Source of the DNA: Pedobacter rhodius
GTDB taxonomy: Bacteria; Bacteroidota; Bacteroidia; Sphingobacteriales; Sphingobacteriaceae
Assembly: GCF_027213645.1 (NCBI RefSeq)
Contig: NZ_JAPWGL010000001.1
Span: 1,054,001-1,118,000, forward strand
Reading direction: 5' to 3'
DNA length: 64,000 bases
Under the pieces are notes generated by a model, which worked only from the letters and a program-made list of their open reading frames with translations, was not told the DNA's origin and did not search any database. Below are positions 1-9,031 of the stretch, piece by piece. Made by a program: the position numbers and the translations under genes. How positions within the stretch are numbered: the stretch's first letter is position 1; every line of letters starts with the position of its first letter.

Positions 1-941
1 TCAATGAAGCTTTGAAAACGACCGTTCCTTTGGTGCAGAATGGGGTTAATCGCAGTTGGCGGGCAAATATTACAGCTGTAAATGCATTTGCAGCTCGTTT
101 TTACCTGAGTATAGGTGATTATGCCGCTGCATTAAAGTATGCAAATGCTTCTTTGTCTTCTTATAGCACTTTGGTTGATTATAATAGTGGAATGCGTTAT
201 GGTACTCCTGCTAGCGTTACGGTAACAAATAAGAACGGCACCAAGCAAACCGTTACCATCCAATATCCGTACACACACGATAGAACAGATGTTAGTTACC
301 AGCTAACCTGGCCAGAATCAACCTATTTCAGGGTATTAAATTTTGGTAATTCACTTAACTGGTTTATACCAAGCCAGGCTTTACTAAATCTTTATGATAA
401 AACTAATGACCTTCGCTATAAATATAATATTGTTCAAAATTTCTCTTATGTAAGAGGGCTTATTAACCCTGCCTATGGTTATCCGGGTTATATATTTTAT
501 GGTGAAACAGCTATACCTCTGGGGCCCACCACTGCCGAAATGTATTTGATAAAAGCGGAATGTTTAGCCAGGACTAACGACGTACCCGGCGCAATGGCAG
601 CGGTAAATGTGTTGCACCGTGCCCGTACGGTTACCGGCTCTCCCGATCTTATTGCGACCACACAAGCTGCAGCTATTACCAGTATATTAGAAGAGCGCAG
701 GCGGGAAATGCCATTCAGGCAACGTTGGAGTGATGTAAAGCGATTGAACAATAACGATTATGCAGGCGACAATGTTGCGCCCTTTACACGTTTGTTTTAC
801 CAATACAATTCTTCGTCGACAATAAAACCACTCGTGTTTCAAACGTTCACATTGCCTGTAAATTCGAGGCGTTTTGCCGTGCCAATCCCTCAAAACGACA
901 TTAACAACAGTAATGGTCAAATCACTCAAAATACCTATTAA
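1..941 (+). CDS. SusD/RagB family outer-membrane lipoprotein, C-terminal part
   Basis: The reading frame is open at the left edge (codons in frame from base 3), so only the C-terminal ~312 residues are present and the lipoprotein signal lies outside. SusD proteins sit on the cell surface, cap a SusC TonB-dependent transporter and bind glycan or other ligands. Visible family features are the helical TPR-like stretch near the start (FAARFYLSIGDYAAALKYA), a late repeat of the same kind (AEMYLIKAECLARTNDVPGA), the motif ILEERRREMPFRQRWSDVKR that SusD proteins carry near the C-terminus, and a terminal VPIPQNDINNS. The partner SusC should lie upstream of the window. Two DUF4369-thioredoxin genes follow on the same strand after 32 bp, a common arrangement in Bacteroidota. 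Ligand unknown. Confidence 0.9.
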   Translation, partial: NEALKTTVPLVQNGVNRSWRANITAVNAFAARFYLSIGDYAAALKYANASLSSYSTLVDYNSGMRYGTPASVTVTNKNGTKQTVTIQYPYTHDRTDVSYQLTWPESTYFRVLNFGNSLNWFIPSQALLNLYDKTNDLRYKYNIVQNFSYVRGLINPAYGYPGYIFYGETAIPLGPTTAEMYLIKAECLARTNDVPGAMAAVNVLHRARTVTGSPDLIATTQAAAITSILEERRREMPFRQRWSDVKRLNNNDYAGDNVAPFTRLFYQYNSSSTIKPLVFQTFTLPVNSRRFAVPIPQNDINNSNGQITQNTY

Positions 942-973
942 TTTTATTTATAAAGCTACAAAAGATCAGAATT

Positions 974-2119
974 ATGAACTTTAAAAAAATAGTTATGGCA
1001 TCAATGTTTTTGTTGATGTCGCTGCATATACTCGCCCAGACTAAAACTTTTACGCTAAAAGGGAAACTGACCAATGTAAAGGATGGTTCAAAAATCTGGT
1101 TCTATGCCTATCATCCGGCGCTCCAGAAAGACTCGGCTATTATAACCAATGGTACATTTGAATTTAAAGGAAATCTGACAGGCCCGATCCAGGCGCAATT
1201 GTTTTTGCCACATGGTCCAAAATTTAAAGTGATGCTGCCTTTAACTGGTGCATATGATTTCCTTAACCTTTACCTGGATGAAGGGGTAATCAAGGTAAAT
1301 GGAACAGATTCGGTTAAAAACATGCTCGTATCGGGTTCTATAATTAATGCAGAAGACCAAAAACTTTCCAAAACATTAAATGTGCTTGAAAATAAAATCT
1401 TAACCATAAGATCCGAATTTAAGCAGGCGCCGGTTGAGCAACAGAAAGATCCGGCTTTTATGAGTGCGTCAGATAATAAAATCATCAAACTCTGGAAAGA
1501 AATAGAAGCTGCAAAACTTAAGTTTGCAAAAGAAAATCCTGATTCGTACGTGAGCCTGAATGCCGTTTTTGAATTGACCCGGGGCAGAACTATGAATTAT
1601 CATGTACTTGATACCGCTTACCAATCGCTTTCTGATCGCTATAAAAATACTGTTTTAGCAAAAAATACAAAGCAAATGATACTAACAGGTATAAATACAA
1701 CCGTTGGATCTCAGGCAGTAGATTTTTCCCAGCCAGATGTTAATGGCAAGATTTATAAATTATCTGATTTTAAAGGCAAGTACGTTATGCTTGAGTTTTG
1801 GGCTTCCTGGTGCGGGCCATGCAGGGCAGAAAGCCCAAATCTGGTAAAGGCTTATGAGAAATATAAGGATAAAAACTTCACGATTATGGCCATTTCTTTA
1901 GATAAAAAGCGGGATGAATGGCTTAACGCAGTAAAAGAGGATAAAATTCCGTATTTACAACTGGGCGATCTTAAAGGCCCTCAAGTAAGTGAAGTGGCAA
2001 TTTCATATGGCATTCAATCCATTCCTGAAAGTTACATAATTGATCCAAATGGTAAAATCATCGCTAAAAATCTTCGTGGCGAAGCGCTGAACAAAAAATT
2101 AACTGAACTATTTAATTAG
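974..2119 (+). CDS. DUF4369-thioredoxin (TlpA-like) disulfide oxidoreductase
   Basis: A 381-residue secreted protein with an N-terminal signal peptide (ends near LHILAQT). An N-terminal beta-rich DUF4369-type domain (about residues 22-130) and a helical linker precede a TlpA/AhpC-type thioredoxin domain (about 245-381). The redox motif is WCGPC with Cys280 and Cys283. The cis-Pro region SIPESYIIDPNG is present. Such proteins act in the periplasm as thiol-disulfide oxidoreductases, and the substrate is not predictable. The next gene starts 4 bp after the stop and encodes a paralogue, so the two are co-transcribed and probably arose by tandem duplication. Both follow a SusD gene. Confidence 0.88.
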   Translation: MNFKKIVMASMFLLMSLHILAQTKTFTLKGKLTNVKDGSKIWFYAYHPALQKDSAIITNGTFEFKGNLTGPIQAQLFLPHGPKFKVMLPLTGAYDFLNLYLDEGVIKVNGTDSVKNMLVSGSIINAEDQKLSKTLNVLENKILTIRSEFKQAPVEQQKDPAFMSASDNKIIKLWKEIEAAKLKFAKENPDSYVSLNAVFELTRGRTMNYHVLDTAYQSLSDRYKNTVLAKNTKQMILTGINTTVGSQAVDFSQPDVNGKIYKLSDFKGKYVMLEFWASWCGPCRAESPNLVKAYEKYKDKNFTIMAISLDKKRDEWLNAVKEDKIPYLQLGDLKGPQVSEVAISYGIQSIPESYIIDPNGKIIAKNLRGEALNKKLTELFN

Positions 2120-2123
2120 CGAA

Positions 2124-3236
2124 ATGAAAATTAATTTGAGACTGATAATAGCCCTGTTTTTTTGTCCGATGGCTTTACTTGCACAAAGTGGCGATTATAT
2201 AATTAAGGGCAAAATGGGCAACTTTAATATCCCGGCAAAAATCTTTTTAAACTACCGTTCTTCAGAAGGGAAAGATATAAAAGATTCGTGTGCCTTGGTA
2301 AACGGCAAATTTGAACTTAAAGGTTACGTAAGTAACCCGGTTAATGCTGCGCAGTTAAGGTTAAAACGTTTTAAAGGCGATGTAAACAATGGAATAGCAA
2401 TTTGGCTTGAGCCGGGTACAATGGAGGTTGATGGTACTGATTCATTGGCAAAGGCTACAATTACCGGCTCTAAATTAACGGCTGATGCGCAAAAATTAAA
2501 TGCTATGTTAAAACCACTGTACGAAAGGATGTATAAGCTTAATAAAACAGATAAAGACTTCGACATTAAGGCAAAGGAGATTCAGGAAGAGCGAATAGCA
2601 ATACTTCGGAATTTTATTGTGTCAAATCCTAATTCTTTGGTGAGTTTATCCGAATTACGAGGGTCTTATGGTCCATTGAAATACAATAACAAACGTGGAA
2701 TTGAGGAGGTTGAACCTATATTTAATAGCTTTTCAGCTACAGTTAGAAATTCTAAACTGGGTAAAGAATACAAAGCAACATTAGAAGACTGGAAAAATGT
2801 CGGGATTGGTAAGTTAGCACCTGATTTCACACTCTATAATCCCGACGGCAAGCTTGTAAAACTATCTGATTTTAAGGGAAAATATGTGCTTGTCGATTTT
2901 TGGGCTTCCTGGTGCGGACCATGCAGGAAAGAAAACCCGAACCTGGTTAACCAATATAAACTTTTCAAGGATAAAAACTTTGAGATTTTAGGCGTGTCTA
3001 TCGATGTAGAAAAAGACTGGCCAAAGTGGATAAAGGCAGTCAATGATGATGTTATGACCTGGCCTCAGGTGGCTGGAAAGGTACAGGATAATGAGGCACG
3101 CTTAAAATTTCATGTACAGAGTATTCCCGATAACTTTTTAATTAACCCCGATGGATATATTCTTGCAAGAGGACTTCGGGGTGAAGAGTTAAATATAAAG
3201 CTTGCTGAAGTATTGACTGAAAAAAGTAAGAGGTAA
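2124..3236 (+). CDS. DUF4369-thioredoxin (TlpA-like) paralogue
   Basis: A 370-residue paralogue of the preceding gene with the same architecture: signal peptide (cut near MALLAQS), DUF4369-like beta domain, helical middle region and C-terminal thioredoxin fold. The redox motif WCGPC has Cys264 and Cys267, and the cis-Pro segment is SIPDNFLINPDG. The near-identical string LSDFKGKYV before the active site in both proteins supports tandem duplication. The 4-bp gap implies translation coupling with the upstream gene. A clear intrinsic terminator follows, closing the SusD-TlpA-TlpA transcript. Confidence 0.88.
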   Translation: MKINLRLIIALFFCPMALLAQSGDYIIKGKMGNFNIPAKIFLNYRSSEGKDIKDSCALVNGKFELKGYVSNPVNAAQLRLKRFKGDVNNGIAIWLEPGTMEVDGTDSLAKATITGSKLTADAQKLNAMLKPLYERMYKLNKTDKDFDIKAKEIQEERIAILRNFIVSNPNSLVSLSELRGSYGPLKYNNKRGIEEVEPIFNSFSATVRNSKLGKEYKATLEDWKNVGIGKLAPDFTLYNPDGKLVKLSDFKGKYVLVDFWASWCGPCRKENPNLVNQYKLFKDKNFEILGVSIDVEKDWPKWIKAVNDDVMTWPQVAGKVQDNEARLKFHVQSIPDNFLINPDGYILARGLRGEELNIKLAEVLTEKSKR

Positions 3237-3275
3237 AATATTAAAAAATAAAAATAGATTAGTTTAGTGATGAGG

Positions 3276-3309
3276 CATGTGCTGGATGGATTTCCAGCCA
3301 TGTTTTTTT
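3276..3309 (+). terminator. Intrinsic terminator after the SusD-TlpA-TlpA unit
   Basis: Hairpin with arms CATG-t-GCTGGA (3276-3286) and TCCAGC-CATG (3293-3302), one bulged T, a 6-nt loop and then seven T residues (3303-3309). It lies 39 bp after the stop of the second thioredoxin gene. Confidence 0.75.
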
Positions 3310-3668
3310 GAGCTTTTTAAAAAATAAATTTGAGCTTTCTACAACAATTATTATGTTTAATTACTCAATTTGGGATTGTAATTATAATCACTTAAAATAT
3401 CTAGAACAATTCATTAGCAGAAGGAACATTATCCGAGCTGTCCCGGATATATCAAGCCGGGGATTTACAGGGCGATCGATTGCCATTATGCTTAATTTGG
3501 ACATACCATAAATATCGTTCAGATTTTATTCTGATGATGAATGAGTTCGGCATGATGTGTCATTTTAACCAGAAACTCAACTAATTTAGCTTACCGTAAC
3601 ACAATTCATCGTAAATTAAGCTGTTATAATTATGTTTGTAAAGATAAATCATATAACAAACTAATCTT
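3310..3668. other. Intergenic stretch; possible promoter of the next gene
   Basis: No convincing gene. The only orientation-consistent open frame starts with TTG inside the terminator T-run. A TATGTTTG octamer at 3631-3638 matches the Bacteroidota -7 consensus TAnnTTTG and would put the transcript start roughly 25 nt before the ATG at 3669. I could not see a good -33 element. Confidence 0.4.
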
Positions 3669-4556
3669 ATGATTACCATGCGTTACACGTTTGTTTGGAT
3701 AAGCCTGATGTTTACACTATGTTGTTCCTGTAAACAAAAAACAGGAGAACAGAAGATAAAATCTCTTAACTTGAAAACAATTGACTATGTAACGGTTGGG
3801 AAAATGATGGATACCATCACTCCACCATACGTTGTTGATGCCATGCATGGCAAAAAACATGTTATACTTATCGGCTGCGATCACAATCGCAATCCGGATC
3901 ATCTGCAGGTAAAAATTATTGAAAGTCATTTCGAGGGGTTGAAACCCCAAATTGCTTTTAACGAAGGCGGACAGGTAGCTGATAGTGTTCATTTTGATTC
4001 TTTGCGTGAATCCGTTGCGAAGACCGGAGAAACCGGCTGTCTTAAATTTCTGAGCGATAAATACCACATTAAAATGATGGATGGCGACATGAGCGATAGT
4101 CTGGAATTTAAGCTTATGCTTCGTAAAACAGCGAAAGATAAACTCTTTTTGTATTATGTAATGGAACGTGTAGTGATTCCGTATCTTTCTGGCGCATACG
4201 GGAATGTTCCATTCGACGCGCTTTACCAAAAGGCTATAAAATCGTGGTTTATAAAACCTGGTTTCCCGTTAAAAGCAAACGAACAAACATTGGGTTATTT
4301 CAAGCAACTTTACCAGAAACATACCGGTCATGTTTTTGTTCTGAAGTTTTCCGACGATATCGAACGGTTTGATTATATTAATCCTGACTGTCAGTTTTGT
4401 GAAATTGGGCGGACATCGAAAATGACCAGGGACAGCGTTCTGTTATCGAAAATTAGCGCTTCTTTGAAGAAATTTGACCGGGTTATTGTGACATTTGGCT
4501 ATGGCCATGCTATAGCGCTTAAGCCGGCTATTCATCAGCTGGTCGCTGGAGAATAG
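3669..4556 (+). CDS. Putative lipoprotein with TraB/TIKI/EreA-like motifs
   Basis: 295 residues with a short hydrophobic signal ending in LCCSC, consistent with a lipoprotein. The mature protein has the motif order seen in the EreA/ChaN/TraB (TIKI-fold) superfamily: a beta strand ending in LIGCDHN near residue 70, an acidic FNEGG motif near residue 100, and a late strand-plus-turn VIVTFGYGHAIAL near residue 280. In that superfamily such His and Glu residues bind metal or form the active site. The superfamily call is inference from motif order, not overall similarity. Members include haem-uptake, esterase and protease-like proteins, so a specific function cannot be given. It stands alone, with a possible TAnnTTTG promoter upstream. 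Confidence 0.6.
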   Translation: MITMRYTFVWISLMFTLCCSCKQKTGEQKIKSLNLKTIDYVTVGKMMDTITPPYVVDAMHGKKHVILIGCDHNRNPDHLQVKIIESHFEGLKPQIAFNEGGQVADSVHFDSLRESVAKTGETGCLKFLSDKYHIKMMDGDMSDSLEFKLMLRKTAKDKLFLYYVMERVVIPYLSGAYGNVPFDALYQKAIKSWFIKPGFPLKANEQTLGYFKQLYQKHTGHVFVLKFSDDIERFDYINPDCQFCEIGRTSKMTRDSVLLSKISASLKKFDRVIVTFGYGHAIALKPAIHQLVAGE

Positions 4557-4602
4557 TAAAAATTGAAAGTAATATGATGTTTTTGAATTTAAGTATAGGT
4601 CA

Positions 4603-4884
4603 TCAATGGGCAATACCGTCATCTTCGATATGCTTTAAAATAAATGTTTCCCAATTTACGTGGCCTACATAGCTGCTAAGCATATCTAAAACAACCGTAG
4701 GCAAATTATCTGCGTCTGGAATTAAGCCTAAAAACCGCTTAATACTGCGTTCACTTATGTAATTTCCGCCTTCAAGAAAAATAGCGATTGATATTTTATT
4801 GCAATCTTCAGGTTTAACTTTTGTTGTACCGTATTTAAACAACAGTTCAGATCTTAGTCTGAGAAAATCATTTTGATTGTACAT
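4603..4884 (-). CDS. Small Bacteroidota hypothetical protein
   Basis: A 93-residue soluble protein without signal peptide. It resembles a recurring but uncharacterised type in Sphingobacteriaceae: an N-terminal helix, then the pattern ISERSIKRFLGLIPD followed by a VVLDMLSSYVGHVNWETF segment. In related larger proteins this segment (usually S-x-x-T-x-x-R-x-x-G, then L-x-x-L-x-x-Y-x-G-x-x-x-W) sits at the N-terminus and looks like a small helical DNA- or protein-binding domain. Function unknown. It is transcribed towards the lipoprotein gene and is convergent with it. Confidence 0.6.
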   Translation of the reverse strand: MYNQNDFLRLRSELLFKYGTTKVKPEDCNKISIAIFLEGGNYISERSIKRFLGLIPDADNLPTVVLDMLSSYVGHVNWETFILKHIEDDGIAH

Positions 4885-5021
4885 CTGGTTACCTTTTTCC
4901 TAAAATTAAGCACTTAAAATATATATTACAAGTGTAAAAACATTCCTTATTTGTGTATTATGTATTAGTTCTTTTACACAATACGGATCATTTTTTATCC
5001 TCATCCCCTGTCGGCTAGTAA

Positions 5022-5174
5022 ATGCCTGAAGACTTGCGCGTTCATGGTTGGGAAAATACTTTAAATATCAGCTCTACTCCAATCGGGCGTTCAAATGCTT
5101 TTGCCGATAGTGAACGCGTTAAAATTCCCGCTAGGGAAGGATGGAAACATACAATAAAATGCCTGCGCACATAA
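5022..5174 (+). pseudogene. Short ORF or gene remnant, unrecognised
   Basis: An ATG frame of 50 residues, directly preceded by an in-frame stop and without a Shine-Dalgarno-like site. The composition is protein-like rather than random (charged and polar residues, WENTLNISSTPIGRSNAFAD, then PAREGWKHTI), which suggests a piece of a once larger gene. I do not recognise the family. The rest of 4885-5285 holds no other gene. The last ~110 bp are AT-rich and may form the leader of the cold-shock gene. Confidence 0.3.
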
Positions 5175-5285
5175 TGGTCTGAAAGAGCGGGTTTTTGAGT
5201 CGAAAATGCTCAAAATAGCTGATAAATAATTTGATGATTTAATTTTTAAATATATTTTTAACAAAAAATAAAAATCTACATCAAC

Positions 5286-5474
5286 ATGAAAAACGGTACA
5301 GTAAAATTTTTTAATTCAGAAAAAGGATTTGGTTTCATTAAAGAAGAGAGCGGGAGTGAAATCTTCGTTCACGCATCCGGGCTTATCGATGAAATAAAAC
5401 AGAATGATAAGGTGGAGTATGAAATTCAGGAAGGTAAAAAAGGACTAAATGCAGTAAAAGTCAGGGTGGTTTAA
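5286..5474 (+). CDS. Cold-shock domain protein (CspA family)
   Basis: 62 residues, the standard size of bacterial cold-shock proteins. RNP1 is KGFGFI (residues 14-19) and RNP2 is EIFVH (residues 25-29), the aromatic surface that binds single-stranded RNA or DNA. These proteins act as RNA chaperones in the cytoplasm. The gene is monocistronic with a long AT-rich upstream region, as is usual for csp genes, whose leaders often control translation. The exact transcript start cannot be seen. Confidence 0.93.
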   Translation: MKNGTVKFFNSEKGFGFIKEESGSEIFVHASGLIDEIKQNDKVEYEIQEGKKGLNAVKVRVV

Positions 5475-5676
5475 TCGCCAGGAATAATTATACCCTAATA
5501 TAAAACAAGTATTTTGGTATTAACCTGAAATTATCGTCATTCTTAATTTATTGAGTATGACGATAATTTAATTTTGGTTTAGTGTCGTAAGTATTGAATA
5601 GTTTACCATTTAAGGAATATAAGATTTATTTAATTGGACGCTTTGGTAATAAAATAGAAAAATAATTTTTTTGTTT

Positions 5677-5754
5677 ACCACCTGAGACCCCTTAGTTCAG
5701 CTCAGGAAATATTATATCACACTTATATTATTTTCTCAGGTATCTTAGGTGGTG
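5677..5754. repeat. Palindromic repeat family A, copy 1
   Basis: Imperfect inverted repeat: the left arm starts ACCACCTGAGACC, the right arm ends TCTTAGGTGGT, and a conserved AT-rich core contains CTCAGGAAATATTAT. It is preceded by a T-rich TTTTTTTGTTT. Copies 2 (5801-5874) and 3 (26007-26081) share both arms and core. Confidence 0.75.
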
Positions 5755-5800
5755 AAGAATAGCTAATCATTAAAGAAATAAAGACTAAATTTTTTTGTTT

Positions 5801-5874
5801 ACCACCTAAGAAACCTTAGTTAAACTCAGGAAATATTATGTTACACTTATATTTTTCTTAGGTGTCTGAGGAGA
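5801..5874. repeat. Palindromic repeat family A, copy 2
   Basis: Starts ACCACCTAAGAAACC and ends TTAGGTGTCTGAGGAG, with the core CTCAGGAAATATTATG and the same T-rich prefix as copy 1, 124 bp downstream of it. With copy 1 it fills most of the 431-bp gap between csp and the FAD oxidoreductase gene. No gene was seen in that gap. Confidence 0.72.
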
Positions 5875-5905
5875 TTAATAACAGGAGTTTATATTTTATT
5901 AAAGA

Positions 5906-7036
5906 TTAATCAAACTTTGAAGCAATAACCTGCTCGCAGAGCCCGAAAGATAAGGTCATTCCGTTTCCGCCGAGGCCATTAATAATGGTAACATTTGGTT
6001 CTGCCTGCCATACAACTTCGGTTTGGCCACCAGTCATTTTCGGATATATGCCATTCCAGGTTTGTATCACACGGGTATCTTTCAGGGCTGTAAATGTTTT
6101 AAGGTATTTTAAAATCATTTCATTTATAAAATCCCTGTCGAAAGGATCGTGTACAAGACCATATTCATGTGAATCACCTATGGTAATTTCACCATTATGG
6201 TTTTGGGCGGCCATTACGTGGATGCCCCATTTTAAATATTCGGCATAGTCGCCTTCATATCGTTTTCGTAATTCGGGTAATGATGGTGCAGCCTGGAAGC
6301 CTGGATAATGAATCAGGCTTAAGCTGCCACAAAGTGCCGGTCCAATCCGCCAGTTTTCCGGCTGAGCGGCAAATCGAAGCATTTGTAATTTGCATTTTGT
6401 AATGCCGAATGAACGGAAAAGTTCCGGGTATAATGTTTCGAATTCAGCACCACTGCAAACAAATATTTCATCTGCCTGCCACGAATTATTGCCTGATTTT
6501 ACAATTGATTTTTCCACATGGCTTATTGCCGTATTCCAGTAAAATTTAACGCCGTATTTTTCTGCAAGATGTTCTGCGATTTTTCCAATCGCTACCCTTG
6601 CCTCCACAATCATTTCGTTTCCACTCCACAAGGCACCTTTTAAACCATCCGGATTTATTCCTTCCGATTTCTTTAAAGCATCGGCGGGGCTTAATAAAGC
6701 ACAGTCCCGGTATGCCTGGTTTATGGTAACATATTCTTCCAAAACCTGAAGTTCATCATGGTGGTAGGCAAGATGTAACGAACCAACCTCATCATGCCAG
6801 ATGCCAGCCTCCATACAAATTTCTTTCCAGATACGGCGCGACAGCATGGCCCGATCAAAAAGAGGACCTGTAGGCTGCCCGATAGGCCATACCATCCCGA
6901 AATTCCGGATGGATGCGCCAACTGCCCGTTCATTACGCTCAAATATGGTTACCTGGTAACCTCTTATGGCGAGCGCACGTGCAGTAGCCAGTCCTACAAT
7001 TCCTGCGCCGATTACGATTGCAGATGGTTTATTCAT
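5906..7036 (-). CDS. FAD-dependent oxidoreductase, TIGR03364 type (phosphonate-associated)
   Basis: A 376-residue D-amino-acid-oxidase-fold flavoprotein. The Rossmann motif VIGAGIVGLATARAL (residues 8-22) binds the FAD ADP moiety, followed by ERN at the end of strand 2. The C-terminal GLGGNGMTLSF segment is the second FAD contact typical of DAO proteins. The length and the sequence FGMVWPIGQPTG near residue 50 fit the TIGR03364 group, which recurs beside phosphonate genes. Members studied elsewhere oxidise 2-aminoethylphosphonate or its N-methyl forms to phosphonoacetaldehyde; that role here is inferred. The gene is last in a leftward operon and overlaps the transporter gene by 4 bp. The phosphonatase-like gene in the same operon would consume the predicted product. 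Confidence 0.82.
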   Translation of the reverse strand: MNKPSAIVIGAGIVGLATARALAIRGYQVTIFERNERAVGASIRNFGMVWPIGQPTGPLFDRAMLSRRIWKEICMEAGIWHDEVGSLHLAYHHDELQVLEEYVTINQAYRDCALLSPADALKKSEGINPDGLKGALWSGNEMIVEARVAIGKIAEHLAEKYGVKFYWNTAISHVEKSIVKSGNNSWQADEIFVCSGAEFETLYPELFRSFGITKCKLQMLRFAAQPENWRIGPALCGSLSLIHYPGFQAAPSLPELRKRYEGDYAEYLKWGIHVMAAQNHNGEITIGDSHEYGLVHDPFDRDFINEMILKYLKTFTALKDTRVIQTWNGIYPKMTGGQTEVVWQAEPNVTIINGLGGNGMTLSFGLCEQVIASKFD

Positions 7037-8355
7037 ATTGTCGAAAATTTTAAATTATGATGAGTACTATTATTTCTGCGTGCAGACTGATAAAAATAAA
7101 TTAAAGATAATATGGAGCAAATTGTTCCTACAACAGCAACAACACCAATACCTTCAATAAAGAATGTACCCCAGCTAATGTTTGGCCGTCCGAATTCTTT
7201 AACCAGTAAAACACTAACGCTTGCCAGGTAGCCAATTGAATCCGCCAGGTACATAACGAAACCTACATTGCTTTTGACGTGGAAAGTGGCAATCATCCTT
7301 TCGAAAAATATGGCGTTATAAGGAATATAACCAAGATAAAGACCAAGTCCGGCCATGGTCATCCAGGTAACAGGATTTATCACATGGGCTGTGAATAGCA
7401 GGGTAGAAGTGCCTATCAGTATACAGCCACCAATTATAAGCAAATGTATAACGCTAAAGGCCTTCAGGTTTTTTTTGATCAGGAATAACAGGCTCATAGC
7501 AAATAGAACCACGATCGATATCCGGCCATCTATTTTAGCGTAAATGTTTTTGTCTTTAATCCCGATACTGTCCCAAATCTCCACTTCAAAATTGTCGCGT
7601 ATATCCCGCATAACCGTTAACAAAACATAAATGAGTAGTGTAAGTATAATGCCAGGCAAAAAACGAAGTATAAACTGTTTTCTTTCTTTCGCATTCATCG
7701 GCTTGCGCTCCGTTCGCATTAATTTGTCTTGTGCTGTCGGTAAAGGCATCAGGTCTAACAGGAATACAAAACCTGCAAGCGGCAATACAAATAGTGCGCC
7801 GGCAATAAAAGGCATAAAATATTCACTCACCTGATAAGAGTGGATTAAAGTTTGGCCAACTGTTTTAACAAAACCCGAACCAAATATCAGGCTGATTGAT
7901 AATACCGATGCCATAAACTCAGTTGAACGCCGCCCCTCCAGGTAACCAAATATTAAACCCCAGATTAAGCCAAGCGGAAAACCGTTCAGAAAGAGAAAAA
8001 AAATATTATAAGGTGCAGGTACAAGCGCAAAGCCGAGTAAGGCCATCCAGGCGCTGCCAACCAGTAATAAAATGGTGAGCCCTCTGCTTTTTCCTTTCAG
8101 TTCTGCAATAAAACGGATACCATAGAATTTACTTAAAGTGTAGCCAATAACCTGAGCAATAACCAGCCATACCTTATAATCAACCTTCATAAAGCTTTGG
8201 TCTGTATAAGTGCCTGCTGCAAAAGCTTTTCGGAAAGCATACATGCATGAATAAGCACCAAAGGCTGCTAAGGCGGCCAAAACAGAAGTTAACCAGTATG
8301 GCCAGCCTGCGATATTGGCTTTTAAGTTTTCCCGGATCGCCATAACCTTAGTCAA
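7033..8355 (-). CDS. DUF5690 (MFS-like) membrane transporter
   Basis: A 440-residue integral membrane protein with about 11-12 hydrophobic segments and charged loops in the MFS layout. The N-terminal GAYSCMYAFRKAFAAGTY and the GYTLSKFYGIRFIAE segment are typical of DUF5690 proteins. It overlaps the FAD oxidoreductase gene by 4 bp and the HAD gene by 8 bp, so all three are translationally coupled. From this context it most likely moves a phosphonate across the inner membrane, or exports a product. An internal ATG at codon 5 is an equally plausible start and would remove the overlap with the HAD gene. Confidence 0.8.
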   Translation of the reverse strand: MTKVMAIRENLKANIAGWPYWLTSVLAALAAFGAYSCMYAFRKAFAAGTYTDQSFMKVDYKVWLVIAQVIGYTLSKFYGIRFIAELKGKSRGLTILLLVGSAWMALLGFALVPAPYNIFFLFLNGFPLGLIWGLIFGYLEGRRSTEFMASVLSISLIFGSGFVKTVGQTLIHSYQVSEYFMPFIAGALFVLPLAGFVFLLDLMPLPTAQDKLMRTERKPMNAKERKQFILRFLPGIILTLLIYVLLTVMRDIRDNFEVEIWDSIGIKDKNIYAKIDGRISIVVLFAMSLLFLIKKNLKAFSVIHLLIIGGCILIGTSTLLFTAHVINPVTWMTMAGLGLYLGYIPYNAIFFERMIATFHVKSNVGFVMYLADSIGYLASVSVLLVKEFGRPNISWGTFFIEGIGVVAVVGTICSILSLIYFYQSARRNNSTHHNLKFSTI

Positions 8356-9031
8356 TTATATCAAGGATATCGGCGATATCATCTATAATATGGGTTGGAT
8401 GATAAGGTTCGAGTGCTTCATGTGTAAATGCGCCTGTTGTTACCGCAATAACAAATTTGCAACCCGCATTCTGGCCTTCTCTAACATCAACTTCAGTATC
8501 TCCAACCTTCGCAACTTCACTGGCATCAGAAATGCCAGCAAGTTTCATCATCGAATAAATCATTGCAGGGTTGGGGCGACCCTCTTTTACCTCGTCCGAA
8601 CCAATCAGGTAATCAAAAACACCCTTTTCCCGCCATTTTAAACGCGTCACAATTGTTTCGGCAATGTCTTTAGAAAAGCCTGTGTTAATACCAACTTTTA
8701 TACCTGCATTACGTAGTGTTTTCATGGTTGATTCCGCATTGGGAAGCGATTCCAATAAATGTGTCTGCTGGTAATAACCGATCATCAGGCGAATAAATTC
8801 CTGGTGAATATCATTAATAAGAGATTGGGTTATTTTATTTGCATCCGGTTCGTATTGATGCAACATTTTGGTAATTGCCAGGCTTTTCTCATAACCCATT
8901 AAAGGATTTATGACTGCATCAGGAACCAGGTAGCCAAATTTGTGAAGTGCGGCTTTAAAGGTTTCCGTTACCTTATTCTCGTCTCTGACCGTTGTACCGG
9001 CCATGTCAAATACAACTAATTTAATGGACAT
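8348..9031 (-). CDS. Phosphonatase-like HAD hydrolase (PhnX-like, TIGR03351 type)
   Basis: A 227-residue HAD hydrolase of subclass I with an alpha-helical cap. Motif I is DMAGTTV, with Asp9 as nucleophile and the GTT signature of phosphonatases. Motif II is the Thr of GINTGF. The later motifs are the conserved Lys region and KVGDTEVDVREGQNAG. The cap motif MGYEK places Lys49 where PhnX phosphonoacetaldehyde hydrolase has its Schiff-base lysine (MGLLK in PhnX), supporting C-P bond cleavage of an aldehyde phosphonate to acetaldehyde and phosphate. Final assignment to phosphonoacetaldehyde is inference. It is first in a three-gene leftward operon whose leader resembles that of susC at 10596. Confidence 0.82.
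   Translation of the reverse strand: MSIKLVVFDMAGTTVRDENKVTETFKAALHKFGYLVPDAVINPLMGYEKSLAITKMLHQYEPDANKITQSLINDIHQEFIRLMIGYYQQTHLLESLPNAESTMKTLRNAGIKVGINTGFSKDIAETIVTRLKWREKGVFDYLIGSDEVKEGRPNPAMIYSMMKLAGISDASEVAKVGDTEVDVREGQNAGCKFVIAVTTGAFTHEALEPYHPTHIIDDIADILDIID

Noticed and set aside
3308..3511. Plus-strand frame of 67 codons after the terminator
   Set aside because: It starts with TTG within the terminator T-run, has no ribosome-binding site and no protein-like features.
3717..4229. Minus-strand frame of 170 codons
   Set aside because: Antisense to the TIKI-like lipoprotein gene, and no motif seen.
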